A DNA stretch of 64,000 nt from DATAFF01 sp044870245 (GCA_044870245.1 JBIOYR010000013.1:1-64000), one strand, 5' to 3'. Shown: positions 7,774 to 19,317, numbered from the stretch's first letter. The notes: generated by a model from the sequence alone, not told the origin. Translations and numbers: made by a program.

Positions 7774-9054
7774 ATGTCAACGAAGACGCAACAAACAGTT
7801 GGTGCTCAGGCCCTGCGCACGGCGGCAGCCGTTTCGCAGGATCGGCTGTGGCAGTCACTCGAGGCAATGGCGGCGATCGGCGGCCTCGACAATGGCGGCG
7901 TCACGCGGCAGGCGCTTACGGCCGAGGACATCGCCGCGCGGGCGCTGCTGATCGGCTGGGCACGCAAGCTCGGGCTCGAGGTCAGCGTCGATGACGCAGC
8001 AAATCTGTTCCTGCGGCGGCCAGGGCAGGTGCCGCAAGCCCTGCCGGTTCTGGCCGGCAGTCATATGGACAGCCAACCGGCCGGCGGACGGTTCGACGGC
8101 ATCTATGGAGTGCTTGCCGCCTTCGAGGTGATGCAGGCACTCAATGATGCCGGCGTCGTGACGCGCCGCCCGGTCGATGTCGTTGCCTGGACCAATGAAG
8201 AGGGCGGGCGGTTCGAGCGGAGCTGCACCGGCTCATCGGTGTGGGCCGGAAAGATCCCACTCGCGGCATTTCTCGATGATATCGGCAGCGACGGGGTCCG
8301 ATTCGCCGATGCATTGGCAGAGACTTTGGCGGCGACCCCCGATCTGCCGCGACGGCCGCTGCACTGGCCGGCTTACGCGTATGTGGAGCCGCATATCGAG
8401 CAAGGCCCGGTGCTGGAACGCCAGGGCATCGACATTGCAGCGGTGACAGGCATCCAAGGTGTCCGCTGGATGCGCATCGAGGTCGAGGGCATCGCCGGCC
8501 ATGCCGGCACCACGCCGGCTGCCCATCGGCGGGATGCGCTGCAGGCGGCGGTGCGCGCCATCACCTGGCTCAACGGCCTGATGGAGGACCCGAAGGACCT
8601 GACACGGTTCACTGTCGGCCGGGTGGTCGTCGAGCCGAACTCGCCCAACACCATCCCGCAGAAGGTGACCTTCACCATCGACTTCCGCCATCCCGATTCC
8701 GCCGAGCTCAAAAGGCGCGGCAGCGCCATCGAGCGGGCGGTGACCGAGGCCGTCAAGCCCTGCACCGCCACCATCGTGACGACATCGGAGATGAGCCCCA
8801 CCCCGTTCGACGGGCCCGTCCCGTCATTGATCGAGGATGCTGCAGCGGCGCTTGGCCTCAAGGCGACACGACTCCCTTCCGGGGCGTTCCACGATGCACT
8901 CTATGCAGCAAGCGTTTGCCCGGCGGGCATGCTGTTCATTCCGTGCCGCGACGGCGTAAGCCACAGTCCGGACGAATATTCGACGCCGGGACAATGCGCT
9001 GCGGGAGCCAGGGTGCTGGCCGCGACCGTGGTGGAGCTCGCCAACCGGGAGTAG
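7774..9054 (+). CDS. M20-family Zn-dependent carbamoyl amidohydrolase (allantoate/N-carbamoyl-amino-acid type)
   Basis: A 426-residue amidase of the hydantoinase/carbamoylase branch of peptidase family M20. Metal-binding residues are visible as His97 (GSHMDS), Asp108 (GRFDGIYGV) and the acidic pair at Glu142-143 (TNEEGGRF). The HIEQGP motif follows near 209, and the lid domain begins with GIAGHAGTTPA. The tail GVSHSPDEY carries the last metal His. Family members remove the carbamoyl group from allantoate, ureidoglycine, N-carbamoyl-L-amino acids or beta-ureidopropionate; sequence alone does not choose among them. The ATG at 7774 is used because the conserved region starts soon after it and the upstream frame is antisense to the neighbouring gene. 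Confidence 0.8.
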   Translation: MSTKTQQTVGAQALRTAAAVSQDRLWQSLEAMAAIGGLDNGGVTRQALTAEDIAARALLIGWARKLGLEVSVDDAANLFLRRPGQVPQALPVLAGSHMDSQPAGGRFDGIYGVLAAFEVMQALNDAGVVTRRPVDVVAWTNEEGGRFERSCTGSSVWAGKIPLAAFLDDIGSDGVRFADALAETLAATPDLPRRPLHWPAYAYVEPHIEQGPVLERQGIDIAAVTGIQGVRWMRIEVEGIAGHAGTTPAAHRRDALQAAVRAITWLNGLMEDPKDLTRFTVGRVVVEPNSPNTIPQKVTFTIDFRHPDSAELKRRGSAIERAVTEAVKPCTATIVTTSEMSPTPFDGPVPSLIEDAAAALGLKATRLPSGAFHDALYAASVCPAGMLFIPCRDGVSHSPDEYSTPGQCAAGARVLAATVVELANRE

Positions 9055-9129
9055 CGATCGCGAAATCGCTAATAGCGCTACTCTCCATGCGCCACTCGCT
9101 CTATAACCCGCCCGAAACGAGAGCTTGTG

Positions 9130-12045
9130 ATGAACGACACCCCAGCGCTTGGCGACTATTCGGCGACCCTGTTTCTGCCTAAGACCGATTTCCCGATGCG
9201 GGCGGGATTGCCCCAGCGGGAACCGGCGATCCTGGCGCGCTGGGAAGCCATCGATCTCTATCGGGCCCTCAGGCGGGACGCGGCAGGCCGGCCGAAATAT
9301 GTGCTTCATGACGGGCCGCCCTATGCCAATGCCAATATCCATATCGGGACCGGTCTCAACAAGATCCTGAAGGATGTGGTGGTTCGCTCCTTCCAGATGC
9401 GCGGCCATGACGCGAATTACGTGCCGGGCTGGGACTGCCACGGCCTGCCGATCGAATGGAAGATCGAGGAGGAGTATCGCGCCAAAGGCAAGGACAAGGA
9501 TGCGGTGCCGGTCAACGAGTTCCGCCGGCAGTGTCGCGAGTTTGCGGCGCGCTGGATCAAGGTTCAAGCCGCGGAGTTCAAGCGGTTGGGCGTCGTCGGC
9601 GATTTCGACGACCCCTATACGACGATGAGTTTCCACGCCGAGGCGCGGATTGCCGGCGAGCTCATGAAGTTCGCGATGTCGGGCCAGCTCTATCGCGGCT
9701 CGAAGCCGGTCATGTGGTCGGTGGTCGAGAAGACGGCGCTGGCAGAGGCGGAGATCGAGTATCAGGACTATCAGTCCGATACGGTCTGGGTGAAGTTTCC
9801 GATCGATGGCGTCGACGAACCGCTGACCGGCGCTTCGGTGGTGATCTGGACCACCACGCCCTGGACGATCCCGGGCAATCGTGCCGTCGCCTTTTCGCCA
9901 ACCATCGCCTATGGGCTCTACGAAGTGACCGCTTCGCCCGAGGGCAATTGGGCCAAGGTCGGCGAGCGGCTTGTCATTGCCGATGCGCTGGCCGAGGAGG
10001 TGTTCAAGGCGGCGCGAGTGGAGGGTTTCGAGCGGCTGCGCACCGTCGCACCAGACGACATCCGCATCTTGCGGCTGCGCCATCCGCTGTCCGGCCTGGG
10101 TTACGATTTCACGGTGCCGGTGTTCGCCGGCGAGCATGTCACAGCCGATGCCGGCACCGGGTTCGTTCACACCGCGCCGGGTCATGGGCGGGAGGACTTC
10201 GATCTGTGGATGGACAATGCCCGCTGGCTCAAGGAACAGGGGATCGATACTGCAATCCCCTTCACCGTCGATGCCGATGGCGTGTTCACGGCCGCAGCGC
10301 CTGGGTTCGAGGGACGGCGGGTGATCACCGCCAAGGGCGAGAAGGGCGATGCCAACCAGGCGGTGATCGAGCGGTTGGTCGCTGCCGGCATGCTGATCGC
10401 GCGTGGCCGCCTCAAGCACCAATATCCTCATTCCTGGCGGTCGAAGAAGCCGGTGATCTTCCGCAACACACCGCAATGGTTCGTTCATATGGATCGCGAT
10501 CTCGGCGATGGCACGACGCTGAGGCAGCGCGCGCTCAGGGCGGTCGACGAGACTCGCTTCGTGCCGCAGGCGGGGCAGAACCGGCTGCGCTCCATGGTCG
10601 AAGGCCGTCCCGACTGGGTGCTGTCGCGCCAGCGCGCCTGGGGCGTGCCGATCACCGTGTTCGTTCATCGCGAGACCGGCGAGGTGCTGCGCGATCAGGC
10701 AGTGAACGAGCGGATCATTGCCGCCTTCGAGGCGGAGGGAGCGGATGCCTGGTTCGCCGAGGGTGCGGCCGAGCGCTTTCTTGGCGGCCTTGTCGCCAAC
10801 CGAGCGGATTATGAGCAGGTCATGGATATTCTCGATGTGTGGTTCGACTCCGGCTCGACCCATGCATTCGTGCTGGAGGACCGCGATGATCTGCGATGGC
10901 CGGCCGAGCTCTATCTCGAGGGCTCCGACCAGCATCGCGGCTGGTTCCAATCTTCGCTGCTCGAATCCTGCGGCACCCGCGGGCGGGCCCCCTATGACAC
11001 GGTGCTGACCCATGGCTTCGTCGTGGACGAAGAGGGCCGGAAGATGTCGAAGTCCCTCGGCAACGCGGTGACGCCCCAGGAGGTCATCGCCCAGTCGGGT
11101 GCCGACATTCTGCGCCTCTGGGTGGTCTCGTCCGACTATGCCGAGGACCTCAGGATCGGCCCCGAGATCCTCAAGAACACTGTCGAGTCCTATCGCAAGA
11201 TCCGCAACACGCTGCGCTGGATGCTCGGGACGCTCGCGCATTTCACGCGGTTTGATGTGGTGGACGATGCCGCGATGCCGGAGCTCGAACGGTTCATCCT
11301 GTCGCGGCTCGGCGGCCTCGATGAGGAGGTCCATGCCGCCTATGACGCCTTCGACTTCAAGCGCATCACCGCAGCCTTGAGCAATTTCATGACGGTGGAG
11401 CTCTCGGCCTATTATTTCGACATCCGCAAGGACGCGCTCTATTGCGATCCGATCTCGAGCGTCAAGCGCCGGGCGGCACTGACGGTGATCGACCGGCTGT
11501 TCGACCGGTTGGTCATATGGCTGGCGCCGCTTCTCCCCTTCACCATGGAGGAGGCCTGGGGTCATCGCCACGGCGAGGACGCCGCCTCGGTGCATCTGAC
11601 TCAATTTCCGCCGACGCCGCGAAGCTGGCGCGACGCGGCGCTGGAGCGCAAATGGGAAGAGGTGTGGCGGGTGCGTTCGGTGATCACCGGGGCTCTCGAG
11701 CGCGAACGAGCCAGCAAGCGGATCGGCTCCTCGCTCGAGGCGGCACCAGTGGTCCATGTCTCCGATGACGCGCTCCTTGCCGCCTTGGACGGTGTCGATC
11801 TCGCGGAGATTGCCATCACCTCGGCCGCCGAGGTCGTGTCCGGCGATGGTCCTGCCGATGCCTTCCGATTGCCCGAAATTGCCGGTGTTGCCGTGATGCC
11901 GCGTCTGGCGCTCGGCCGCAAATGCGCCCGGTCATGGAAGATCTCGGAAGAGGTCGGCAGCGATGCCGAGTTCCCGGATGTCACGCCGCGCGATGCCGCG
12001 GCGCTGCGCGAGTGGACGGCGGCGCGGCGAATCACTCAGGCATGA
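9130..12045 (+). CDS. ileS: Isoleucyl-tRNA synthetase
   Basis: A 971-residue class I aminoacyl-tRNA synthetase. The HIGH signature appears as HIGT at 71-74 and KMSKS at 638-642. The CP1 editing domain is marked by TTTPWTIPGN near 241. The C-terminus ends with KCARSW and TPRD where many IleRS proteins have a CxxC...CxxC zinc site, so only one of the expected cysteines remains. I believe this loss is common in alphaproteobacterial IleRS. The start is ATG 9130; a GTG immediately before it is an alternative. The stop overlaps the lspA start (ATGA), matching the common ileS-lspA operon. Confidence 0.97.
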   Translation: MNDTPALGDYSATLFLPKTDFPMRAGLPQREPAILARWEAIDLYRALRRDAAGRPKYVLHDGPPYANANIHIGTGLNKILKDVVVRSFQMRGHDANYVPGWDCHGLPIEWKIEEEYRAKGKDKDAVPVNEFRRQCREFAARWIKVQAAEFKRLGVVGDFDDPYTTMSFHAEARIAGELMKFAMSGQLYRGSKPVMWSVVEKTALAEAEIEYQDYQSDTVWVKFPIDGVDEPLTGASVVIWTTTPWTIPGNRAVAFSPTIAYGLYEVTASPEGNWAKVGERLVIADALAEEVFKAARVEGFERLRTVAPDDIRILRLRHPLSGLGYDFTVPVFAGEHVTADAGTGFVHTAPGHGREDFDLWMDNARWLKEQGIDTAIPFTVDADGVFTAAAPGFEGRRVITAKGEKGDANQAVIERLVAAGMLIARGRLKHQYPHSWRSKKPVIFRNTPQWFVHMDRDLGDGTTLRQRALRAVDETRFVPQAGQNRLRSMVEGRPDWVLSRQRAWGVPITVFVHRETGEVLRDQAVNERIIAAFEAEGADAWFAEGAAERFLGGLVANRADYEQVMDILDVWFDSGSTHAFVLEDRDDLRWPAELYLEGSDQHRGWFQSSLLESCGTRGRAPYDTVLTHGFVVDEEGRKMSKSLGNAVTPQEVIAQSGADILRLWVVSSDYAEDLRIGPEILKNTVESYRKIRNTLRWMLGTLAHFTRFDVVDDAAMPELERFILSRLGGLDEEVHAAYDAFDFKRITAALSNFMTVELSAYYFDIRKDALYCDPISSVKRRAALTVIDRLFDRLVIWLAPLLPFTMEEAWGHRHGEDAASVHLTQFPPTPRSWRDAALERKWEEVWRVRSVITGALERERASKRIGSSLEAAPVVHVSDDALLAALDGVDLAEIAITSAAEVVSGDGPADAFRLPEIAGVAVMPRLALGRKCARSWKISEEVGSDAEFPDVTPRDAAALREWTAARRITQA

Positions 12046-12545
12046 CGATGCGGCTGCGGCTCTGGGGCAGGCTCTCGCCAATCGGGCTTGCCTTTGCGGT
12101 GCTCACCTTCGCCTTCGACCAGTCGCACAAGGCCTTCATGCTGCACAGCTTGCGAATCGCCGAGCGGCAGCCGGTCGAGGTGATGCCATTCTTCGACCTC
12201 GTCCTGGTGTGGAATCGCGGGGTGTCCTATGGCTGGTTGGCGCAACATACGGCGTTTGGGCGATTCGGCCTGGTGGCATTGTCGCTTGCTGCGTCATTTG
12301 CGCTGTGGATATGGCTCGCCCGCACCGAGCGGCCGTTGACGGCGGCGGCGCTCGGCCTGGTCATTGGCGGGGCATTGGGAAATGCGCTGGACCGGCTGGT
12401 CTATGGTGCGGTCGCCGACTTTTTCCTCCTGCACTGGCGAGGGTTCGACTGGTACGTCTTCAACATCGCCGATCTGGCAATCGTTGCGGGAGTGGGGCTG
12501 CTGCTGTATGAGTCGTGGAGCGAGGATGCGCGACGGCGCGCGTGA
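12042..12545 (+). CDS. lspA: Lipoprotein signal peptidase (signal peptidase II)
   Basis: A 167-residue inner-membrane aspartic peptidase that removes signal peptides from diacylglyceryl prolipoproteins. Four hydrophobic spans are visible. Conserved elements are NRGVSYG near 58, GGALGNALDR at 109-118, and the catalytic pair Asp126 (GAVADFF) and Asp144 (NIADLA). The ATG overlaps the ileS stop by four bases. The next gene encodes a lipoprotein, a likely substrate. Confidence 0.95.
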   Translation: MTMRLRLWGRLSPIGLAFAVLTFAFDQSHKAFMLHSLRIAERQPVEVMPFFDLVLVWNRGVSYGWLAQHTAFGRFGLVALSLAASFALWIWLARTERPLTAAALGLVIGGALGNALDRLVYGAVADFFLLHWRGFDWYVFNIADLAIVAGVGLLLYESWSEDARRRA

Positions 12546-12633
12546 TCGGGGTCACGCTTTCGCCCCATTGGGCTGGCACGACCGGGGGGCTGCCGGGCGG
12601 ATTCGGGGCGGAGCGCGAGGGGAGTATATCGCG

Positions 12634-13194
12634 ATGTCTGCTTTACTGCGTGTGGCGGCTGCGCTCTGCCTATTGGTGTTTGTCGGCGGCTGCAGCGAGA
12701 CGTCCTTCCAGGATGTCTTCGGCGCTGGCAAGGATGCGCCCGACGAGACCCAGGTGCGGACCAACCAGGCGCTGGTCCTGCCGCCCGATCTCGCCCTCAA
12801 GGCGCCCGGCACCGGAACGCCCCCGCCCCCACCACCGCCGCCAGTTCAGGTGGCTTCGACAGCGACGGTGCAGCCGCCCAATTACGGTGCGCCGGCGCCC
12901 GGCACCACCACTGCCAGCCTGGCTCCGGCAGCTCCAGCGACGGCGACTGCGCCGGCTGCTCCAGGCGCCGCGCCCGCCACTGCAGCGACACCCGGTGCCG
13001 CCCCGGCAAAGCCGGTGGCCAGCCAGGACGTCTATGAGCGTTACGGCATTTCCCGCAACAAGCCGGATGGCACGCCCAAGAAGCCGGCGGAGCTGCGAGA
13101 AGAGCTGCGTCAGAAATATATCGAGATGCAGCGGGCCAAAAATCCCAATTACGGCACCGTCCTCAATATGGGAGGCGTGTGGTCCGATCAGTGA
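12634..13194 (+). CDS. DUF3035-type lipoprotein
   Basis: A 186-residue lipoprotein. A hydrophobic signal peptide ends in a lipobox (FVGGC) with Cys20 as the lipidated residue. A run of prolines near residue 65 is followed by an Ala/Pro/Thr-rich low-complexity linker (about 70-130) and a conserved-looking C-terminus with DVYERYGISR and RQKYIEMQRAKNPNYGT. DUF3035 proteins are encoded after lspA in many alphaproteobacteria; their role is not established. The start is set by the lipobox position. The gene lies 88 bp after lspA. Confidence 0.75.
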   Translation: MSALLRVAAALCLLVFVGGCSETSFQDVFGAGKDAPDETQVRTNQALVLPPDLALKAPGTGTPPPPPPPPVQVASTATVQPPNYGAPAPGTTTASLAPAAPATATAPAAPGAAPATAATPGAAPAKPVASQDVYERYGISRNKPDGTPKKPAELREELRQKYIEMQRAKNPNYGTVLNMGGVWSDQ

Positions 13195-13203
13195 ATCATG
13201 ACG

Positions 13204-13227
13204 GCCTCCTCCCCCTTGGAGGGGAGG
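13204..13227. repeat. GC-rich hairpin between lipoprotein and M16 genes
   Basis: TCCTCCCC and GGGGAGGA form an 8-bp stem around a CTTGGA loop, about 10 nt after the lipoprotein stop. No T-run follows, so it is not a classic intrinsic terminator. It may stabilise the 3' end or be a copy of a dispersed short palindrome. Confidence 0.5.
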
Positions 13228-13325
13228 AACAAGCGGTGGGTTACGAAAAGTTCAGTAGCGCCGGATGACGGCGCGGGGCAGGTTCCCTGGCCCTGAACAA
13301 AGTTTAACCCATCCTGGAGAATGCC

Positions 13326-14720
13326 ATGCGCAATGCCGCCTGCCCGCCGCCACGGCTGAAGCAGCTCACGGTTGCCCTTGCCGCGCTTGCGGCCGTTGCC
13401 ATGTCCGCGGCTCCAGAGGCACGAGCGCTCAATATCGAGGTCGCCCGCTATACTCTGGGCAATGGCATGCAGGTGGTGGTGATTCCGGACCGGCGGGCGC
13501 CGGTCGTCACCCAGATGGTATGGTACAAGGTCGGGGCAGCCGACGAGCCTCAGGGCAAGGCCGGCATCGCGCATTTTCTCGAGCATCTGATGTTCAAGGG
13601 CACGCCGCAGGTTCCGGCGGGAGAGTTCTCGCGAATCGTGCGTCGGCATGGTGGCGAGGACAATGCCTTCACCAGCCAGGACTTCACCGCCTACTACCAG
13701 CGAATCGCCAAGGACCGGCTCGATCTCGTCATGGGGCTCGAGGCCGACCGGATGCGCAATCTGCAGCTCACCGACCAGGCCGTGCTGCCGGAGCGCGAGG
13801 TCATCAAGGAGGAGCGGCGGCAGAGGACCGACAACGACCCCGCCAACCGGCTCGGCGAGCAACTCGACGCCGCGCTCTATCTGGCGCATCCCTATGGCAA
13901 GCCGGTGATCGGCTGGATGTCGGAGATGTCGCAGCTCAATCGCGACGATGCGATCGCCTTCTATCGTCTGCACTATACGCCGTCCAATGCCGTGCTGGTC
14001 GTTGCCGGCGATGTCGATCCCGGCGAGGTGAAGGCGCTTGCCGACAAGCACTTCGGCGTGCTGCCCAACAGCGCGCAGCCGCAGCCCAGGATCCGCACCA
14101 GCGAGCCCGAGCCGGTGGCATCGCGGCGCGTCACGCTTGCCGATCCGCGGGTCGCCACGCCGCTGATCCAGCGCAGCTATCTCGCGCCGAGCTACCGCAC
14201 TGCCAAGCCGGGTGAGGCGGAAGCTCTCGAGGTGCTCGCGGAAGTGCTGGGTGGAAACTCCACGAGCCGGCTCTATCGCAGCCTGGTCGTCAACCAGCAG
14301 GTCGCGGCACAGGCGGGCGCGAGCTATTCGGGCGAGAACCTCGATTCGGGAAATTTCGTGATCTATGCGACGCCGGTGCCGGGCGGGACCAACGAGGCGG
14401 CTGAGGCGGCGCTCGACAGCGAGCTTGACCGGCTGGCTCGCGAGGGCAGCAGCGAGGAGGAGGTCGCCCGCGCCAGGAACCGGCTGCTCGCCGATACGGT
14501 CTATTCGCTCGACAGCCAGTTCCGCCTCGCCTACCTGTTCGGGGCAGCGCTGACCTCCGGCCGGACCGTCGAGGATGTCCTCGCCTGGGACGAGCGGGTT
14601 CGCAAGGTGACCAAGGAAGACGTCGACCGGGTGGCGCGCGCGGTGCTGCAGCTCAACCGCTCGGTCACCGGCGTTCTGATCAAATCGCCCGGCGGGGCGG
14701 ACGCCAAGGTCGCCAATTGA
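13326..14720 (+). CDS. M16-family zinc metallopeptidase, catalytic subunit
   Basis: A 464-residue exported peptidase of the pitrilysin family. A signal peptide covers about 1-35. The inverted zinc motif HxxEH is intact as His83-Phe-Leu-Glu86-His87, and the distal zinc ligand is in EVIKEE (Glu162 or Glu163), about 76 residues later. The C-terminal inactive M16 half begins near 200. The next gene encodes a second M16 protein without the motif, so the two probably form a heterodimer of active and inactive subunits in the periplasm, as in other bacterial M16B pairs. Substrate unknown. Confidence 0.9.
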   Translation: MRNAACPPPRLKQLTVALAALAAVAMSAAPEARALNIEVARYTLGNGMQVVVIPDRRAPVVTQMVWYKVGAADEPQGKAGIAHFLEHLMFKGTPQVPAGEFSRIVRRHGGEDNAFTSQDFTAYYQRIAKDRLDLVMGLEADRMRNLQLTDQAVLPEREVIKEERRQRTDNDPANRLGEQLDAALYLAHPYGKPVIGWMSEMSQLNRDDAIAFYRLHYTPSNAVLVVAGDVDPGEVKALADKHFGVLPNSAQPQPRIRTSEPEPVASRRVTLADPRVATPLIQRSYLAPSYRTAKPGEAEALEVLAEVLGGNSTSRLYRSLVVNQQVAAQAGASYSGENLDSGNFVIYATPVPGGTNEAAEAALDSELDRLAREGSSEEEVARARNRLLADTVYSLDSQFRLAYLFGAALTSGRTVEDVLAWDERVRKVTKEDVDRVARAVLQLNRSVTGVLIKSPGGADAKVAN

Positions 14721-14740
14721 GCCTCCCTCGGAGTGAATCC

Positions 14741-16105
14741 ATGCTGTCCATTCACCTGACAACCTCCAGCATCCTGCGAGTGCTCATGCTCTGTGCGGCA
14801 ACCCTCGTCGGCGCGGCCACGGTCGGCGCCTCCTCGGCCCATGCGATCACCATTCAAGAGGTCAAGTCGAAGGGCGGCATCACCGCCTGGCTGGTCGAGG
14901 AGCATGCGATCCCGCTGATCGCCATGAGCTTCTCCTTCGAGGGCGGCTCGGCGGCCGATCCGGTCGACAAGCCGGGTCTCGCCCACTTCCTCTCCGGCAT
15001 GCTCGACGAAGGTGCGGGCGAGCTTGATTCCAATGCCTTCCAGACCCGCGAGGACGACCTCGCGATGAAGCTTTCCTTCGATACGGGTCTCGACAATTTC
15101 AGCGGCTCGCTGCAGACGCTGACCGCCAATCGGGCCGGCGCGTTCGATCTCCTGCGGCTCGCGCTCACCTCGCCGCGCTTCGACGCGGCGCCGCTCGAGA
15201 AGGTGCGACGGCAGATCCTTCTGTCGGTGAAGGGCGATGCCGAGGATCCGGAAGCGATCGCCGGCGACGTCTGGATGCATGCGGCCTTTGGCGCCCACCC
15301 CTACGCCCGCGACGACAAGGGCACCGTCGAGGCGGTCAATACGGTGACGGGGGAGGACCTCAGGCATTTGAGCAAGCGCCTGTTCACGCGCGAAGGCCTG
15401 AAGATCGCGGTTGTCGGCGATATCGGTGCCGATGAGCTGGCGGTGATGCTCGACCAGGTTTTCGGCGACCTGCCGGAGCGGTCGAGCATGCCGAAGATCG
15501 CCGAAACCGCCGTCCAGCACGGGCCGCTGGTGAAGATCGTCGATCGCGATATTCCGCAAAGCGTCATCCAGTTCGGCCTGCCGGGCATCAAGCGCAAGGA
15601 CCCGGATTTCATGGCGGCCTATGTCATGAACTTCATCCTTGGCGAGGGCGGCTTCGGCTCGCGGCTGATGGAAGAGGTCCGCGAGAAGCGCGGGCTGACC
15701 TATGGCATCTCGACCGGTCTCTATCCGATGGAGCGGTCGGCGGCCTTTGTCGGCAATGTCTCGACCGTCAATGAGCGGGCCGGCGAAACGATCGAGGTGA
15801 CCAAGCGCGAGATCGCGCGCATGGCGGCAGAAGGGCCGAACGAGCAGGAGCTTGCCGAGGCCAAGACCTATATCACCGGCTCCTATCCGCTGCGCTTCGA
15901 TTCGAGCCGCAAGATCGCCGCGCAGCTGCTGTCGATCCAGGAGCAGGAGCTCGGGATCGACTATGTCAACAAGCGCAATTCCCTGGTCGAGGCGGTGAGC
16001 ATCGACGATGTGCGGCGGGTCGCCAAGCGCCTGCTGCGGGTCGATGACCTGATCATCACCATCGTCGGCCGCCCCAAGGACGTCGCTGCGGTCCCGAAGA
16101 GCTGA
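14741..16105 (+). CDS. M16-family protein lacking the zinc motif (partner subunit)
   Basis: A 454-residue exported M16 homologue. The signal peptide ends near residue 35 (SSAHA). The position of HxxEH reads His82-Phe-Leu-Ser85-Gly86, so the catalytic Glu and second His are gone and the protein should be non-catalytic. The C-terminal domain retains the REKRGLTYG segment that shapes substrate binding. The ATG at 14741 is preferred because GGAG lies 7 nt upstream; an upstream TTG overlapping the previous stop is less likely. It pairs with the active M16 peptidase just before it. Confidence 0.88.
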   Translation: MLSIHLTTSSILRVLMLCAATLVGAATVGASSAHAITIQEVKSKGGITAWLVEEHAIPLIAMSFSFEGGSAADPVDKPGLAHFLSGMLDEGAGELDSNAFQTREDDLAMKLSFDTGLDNFSGSLQTLTANRAGAFDLLRLALTSPRFDAAPLEKVRRQILLSVKGDAEDPEAIAGDVWMHAAFGAHPYARDDKGTVEAVNTVTGEDLRHLSKRLFTREGLKIAVVGDIGADELAVMLDQVFGDLPERSSMPKIAETAVQHGPLVKIVDRDIPQSVIQFGLPGIKRKDPDFMAAYVMNFILGEGGFGSRLMEEVREKRGLTYGISTGLYPMERSAAFVGNVSTVNERAGETIEVTKREIARMAAEGPNEQELAEAKTYITGSYPLRFDSSRKIAAQLLSIQEQELGIDYVNKRNSLVEAVSIDDVRRVAKRLLRVDDLIITIVGRPKDVAAVPKS

Positions 16106-16125
16106 GGCAGCAGGCAGTAGGCAGT
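16106..16125. repeat. Solo heptamer arm of the TAGGCAG family
   Basis: Three tandem heptamer-like units (GGCAGCA, GGCAGTA, GGCAGT) begin directly after the M16 stop codon and end 6 bp before the pgi ATG. There is no complementary right arm, unlike the other family members. It occupies the place where the pgi ribosome-binding site would be. Confidence 0.8.
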
Positions 16126-16131
16126 TCCCCG

Positions 16132-17460
16132 ATGCTCTATCGCCAGGACATCTCCGGCGTGCTGGCCGAGACCATCGGCGATCGCGGGGTCAAGCCGCGC
16201 CAACTCGATGAGACTCTCGCCCGGGCCGACGCCGCTCTCGACACGCTGCGGCAGTGGCATCGCGAGGACAGCCTGCCGCTGCTCAGACTGCCGAAGCGGC
16301 GCGATGATCTCGAGCAATGCGGCAAGGCTGCCGCGACGCTTGCCAAGGGAGCGCGCGACATCCTGATCCTCGGCACCGGCGGGTCGAGCCTCGGAGCGCA
16401 GGCGCTGGCGCAGCTCGCCGGCTATCGGGTGCCGGGACTGAGGCCGTTCGGCACCGGCGCGAACGAGGTGCGCTATCATTTCTTCGACAATCTCGATCAG
16501 ACCACGATGGCCGAGGCCTTCAAGACGCTCGATCTCGGGCGGACCTCGGCGTTCGCCGTGTCGAAGTCGGGCGGCACGCCGGAAACGCTGGTGCAGCTGC
16601 TGCTCGTGCTCGAGGCTTTCACCAAGGCGGGGATCGATCCGGCCCGGCGGCTGGTGGCGTTGACCGAACCGGGATCGCCGGAGAAGAACGCCTTCCGCAT
16701 GCTGGCGGAACGCCATGGGCTCGAGGTGCTCGACCATGATCCGCGGATCGGCGGACGCTATTCGGTCCTGTCCAATGTCGGGATCGTGCCGGCCATGCTG
16801 ATGGGGCTCGATCCGGTGGCGCTGCGACAGGGGGCGGCGCAGGTGATCGATCCCATCATCGAGGGGGCCAAGGCATCGGAGGTCGCGCCCGCCCTCGGCG
16901 CCGCCGCCATCTTCGCAGCCGACCGGGCGAGCCGGCTCAACGGTGTCATTTTAATGCCTTACAGCGACCGTCTCCGTCTGTTTTCGGCTTGGTTTGCGCA
17001 ATTATGGGCCGAGAGCCTCGGCAAGGGGGGCCAGGGGAGCCAGCCGGTGGCCGCCGCCGGGCCGGTCGACCAGCACAGCCAGATGCAACTTTTCCTCGAT
17101 GGCCCGAACGACAAGCTGCTGACCATCGTCAGCATCGCCACGGCCGGCAGGGGTCCGAAAATCCCGCGCCGCTACGGCAAGTCGCCGCTCCTTTCCTATC
17201 TTGCCGGCCATGCCGTCGGCGATCTCACCGCGGCCCAGGCCAGGGCGACGCGCGAAACTTTTGTGCGTAACGGCCGCCCGGTGCGGACAATTCATGCCGA
17301 GAGGCTTGACGAGAAGGTCATGGGCGCGCTTCTCATGCATTTCATGATCGAGACGATCGTCATGGGGCTGATTGCCGGTGTCGACCCGTTCGATCAGCCG
17401 GCGGTGGAGCAGGGCAAGGTCCTGACGCGCGAATATCTCGCTGCCATGTCGGAGGCCTGA
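16132..17460 (+). CDS. pgi: Glucose-6-phosphate isomerase
   Basis: A 442-residue phosphoglucose isomerase of the shorter bacterial form. SIS-fold elements are clear: GTGGSSLG near 80, the phosphate-binding SKSGGTPET near 144, and GKGGQGSQPVAA followed by DQHSQMQ, which carries the catalytic region around 300-320. It interconverts glucose-6-phosphate and fructose-6-phosphate. No clear Shine-Dalgarno sequence precedes the ATG; a solo repeat arm fills that interval. The stop is followed directly by the mutL start. Confidence 0.92.
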   Translation: MLYRQDISGVLAETIGDRGVKPRQLDETLARADAALDTLRQWHREDSLPLLRLPKRRDDLEQCGKAAATLAKGARDILILGTGGSSLGAQALAQLAGYRVPGLRPFGTGANEVRYHFFDNLDQTTMAEAFKTLDLGRTSAFAVSKSGGTPETLVQLLLVLEAFTKAGIDPARRLVALTEPGSPEKNAFRMLAERHGLEVLDHDPRIGGRYSVLSNVGIVPAMLMGLDPVALRQGAAQVIDPIIEGAKASEVAPALGAAAIFAADRASRLNGVILMPYSDRLRLFSAWFAQLWAESLGKGGQGSQPVAAAGPVDQHSQMQLFLDGPNDKLLTIVSIATAGRGPKIPRRYGKSPLLSYLAGHAVGDLTAAQARATRETFVRNGRPVRTIHAERLDEKVMGALLMHFMIETIVMGLIAGVDPFDQPAVEQGKVLTREYLAAMSEA

Positions 17461-19308
<1,848 letters not shown>

Positions 19309-19317
19309 CTTTTGCGC

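Noticed and set aside
8824..11757. A 977-codon open frame antisense to ileS
   Set aside because: It is a shadow of the ileS coding strand; composition is Arg/His/Leu-rich without domains.
9130..12045. IleRS zinc-site loss as a defect
   Set aside because: The same loss is, to my knowledge, usual in this lineage, and the catalytic motifs are intact, so it is not treated as a finding.
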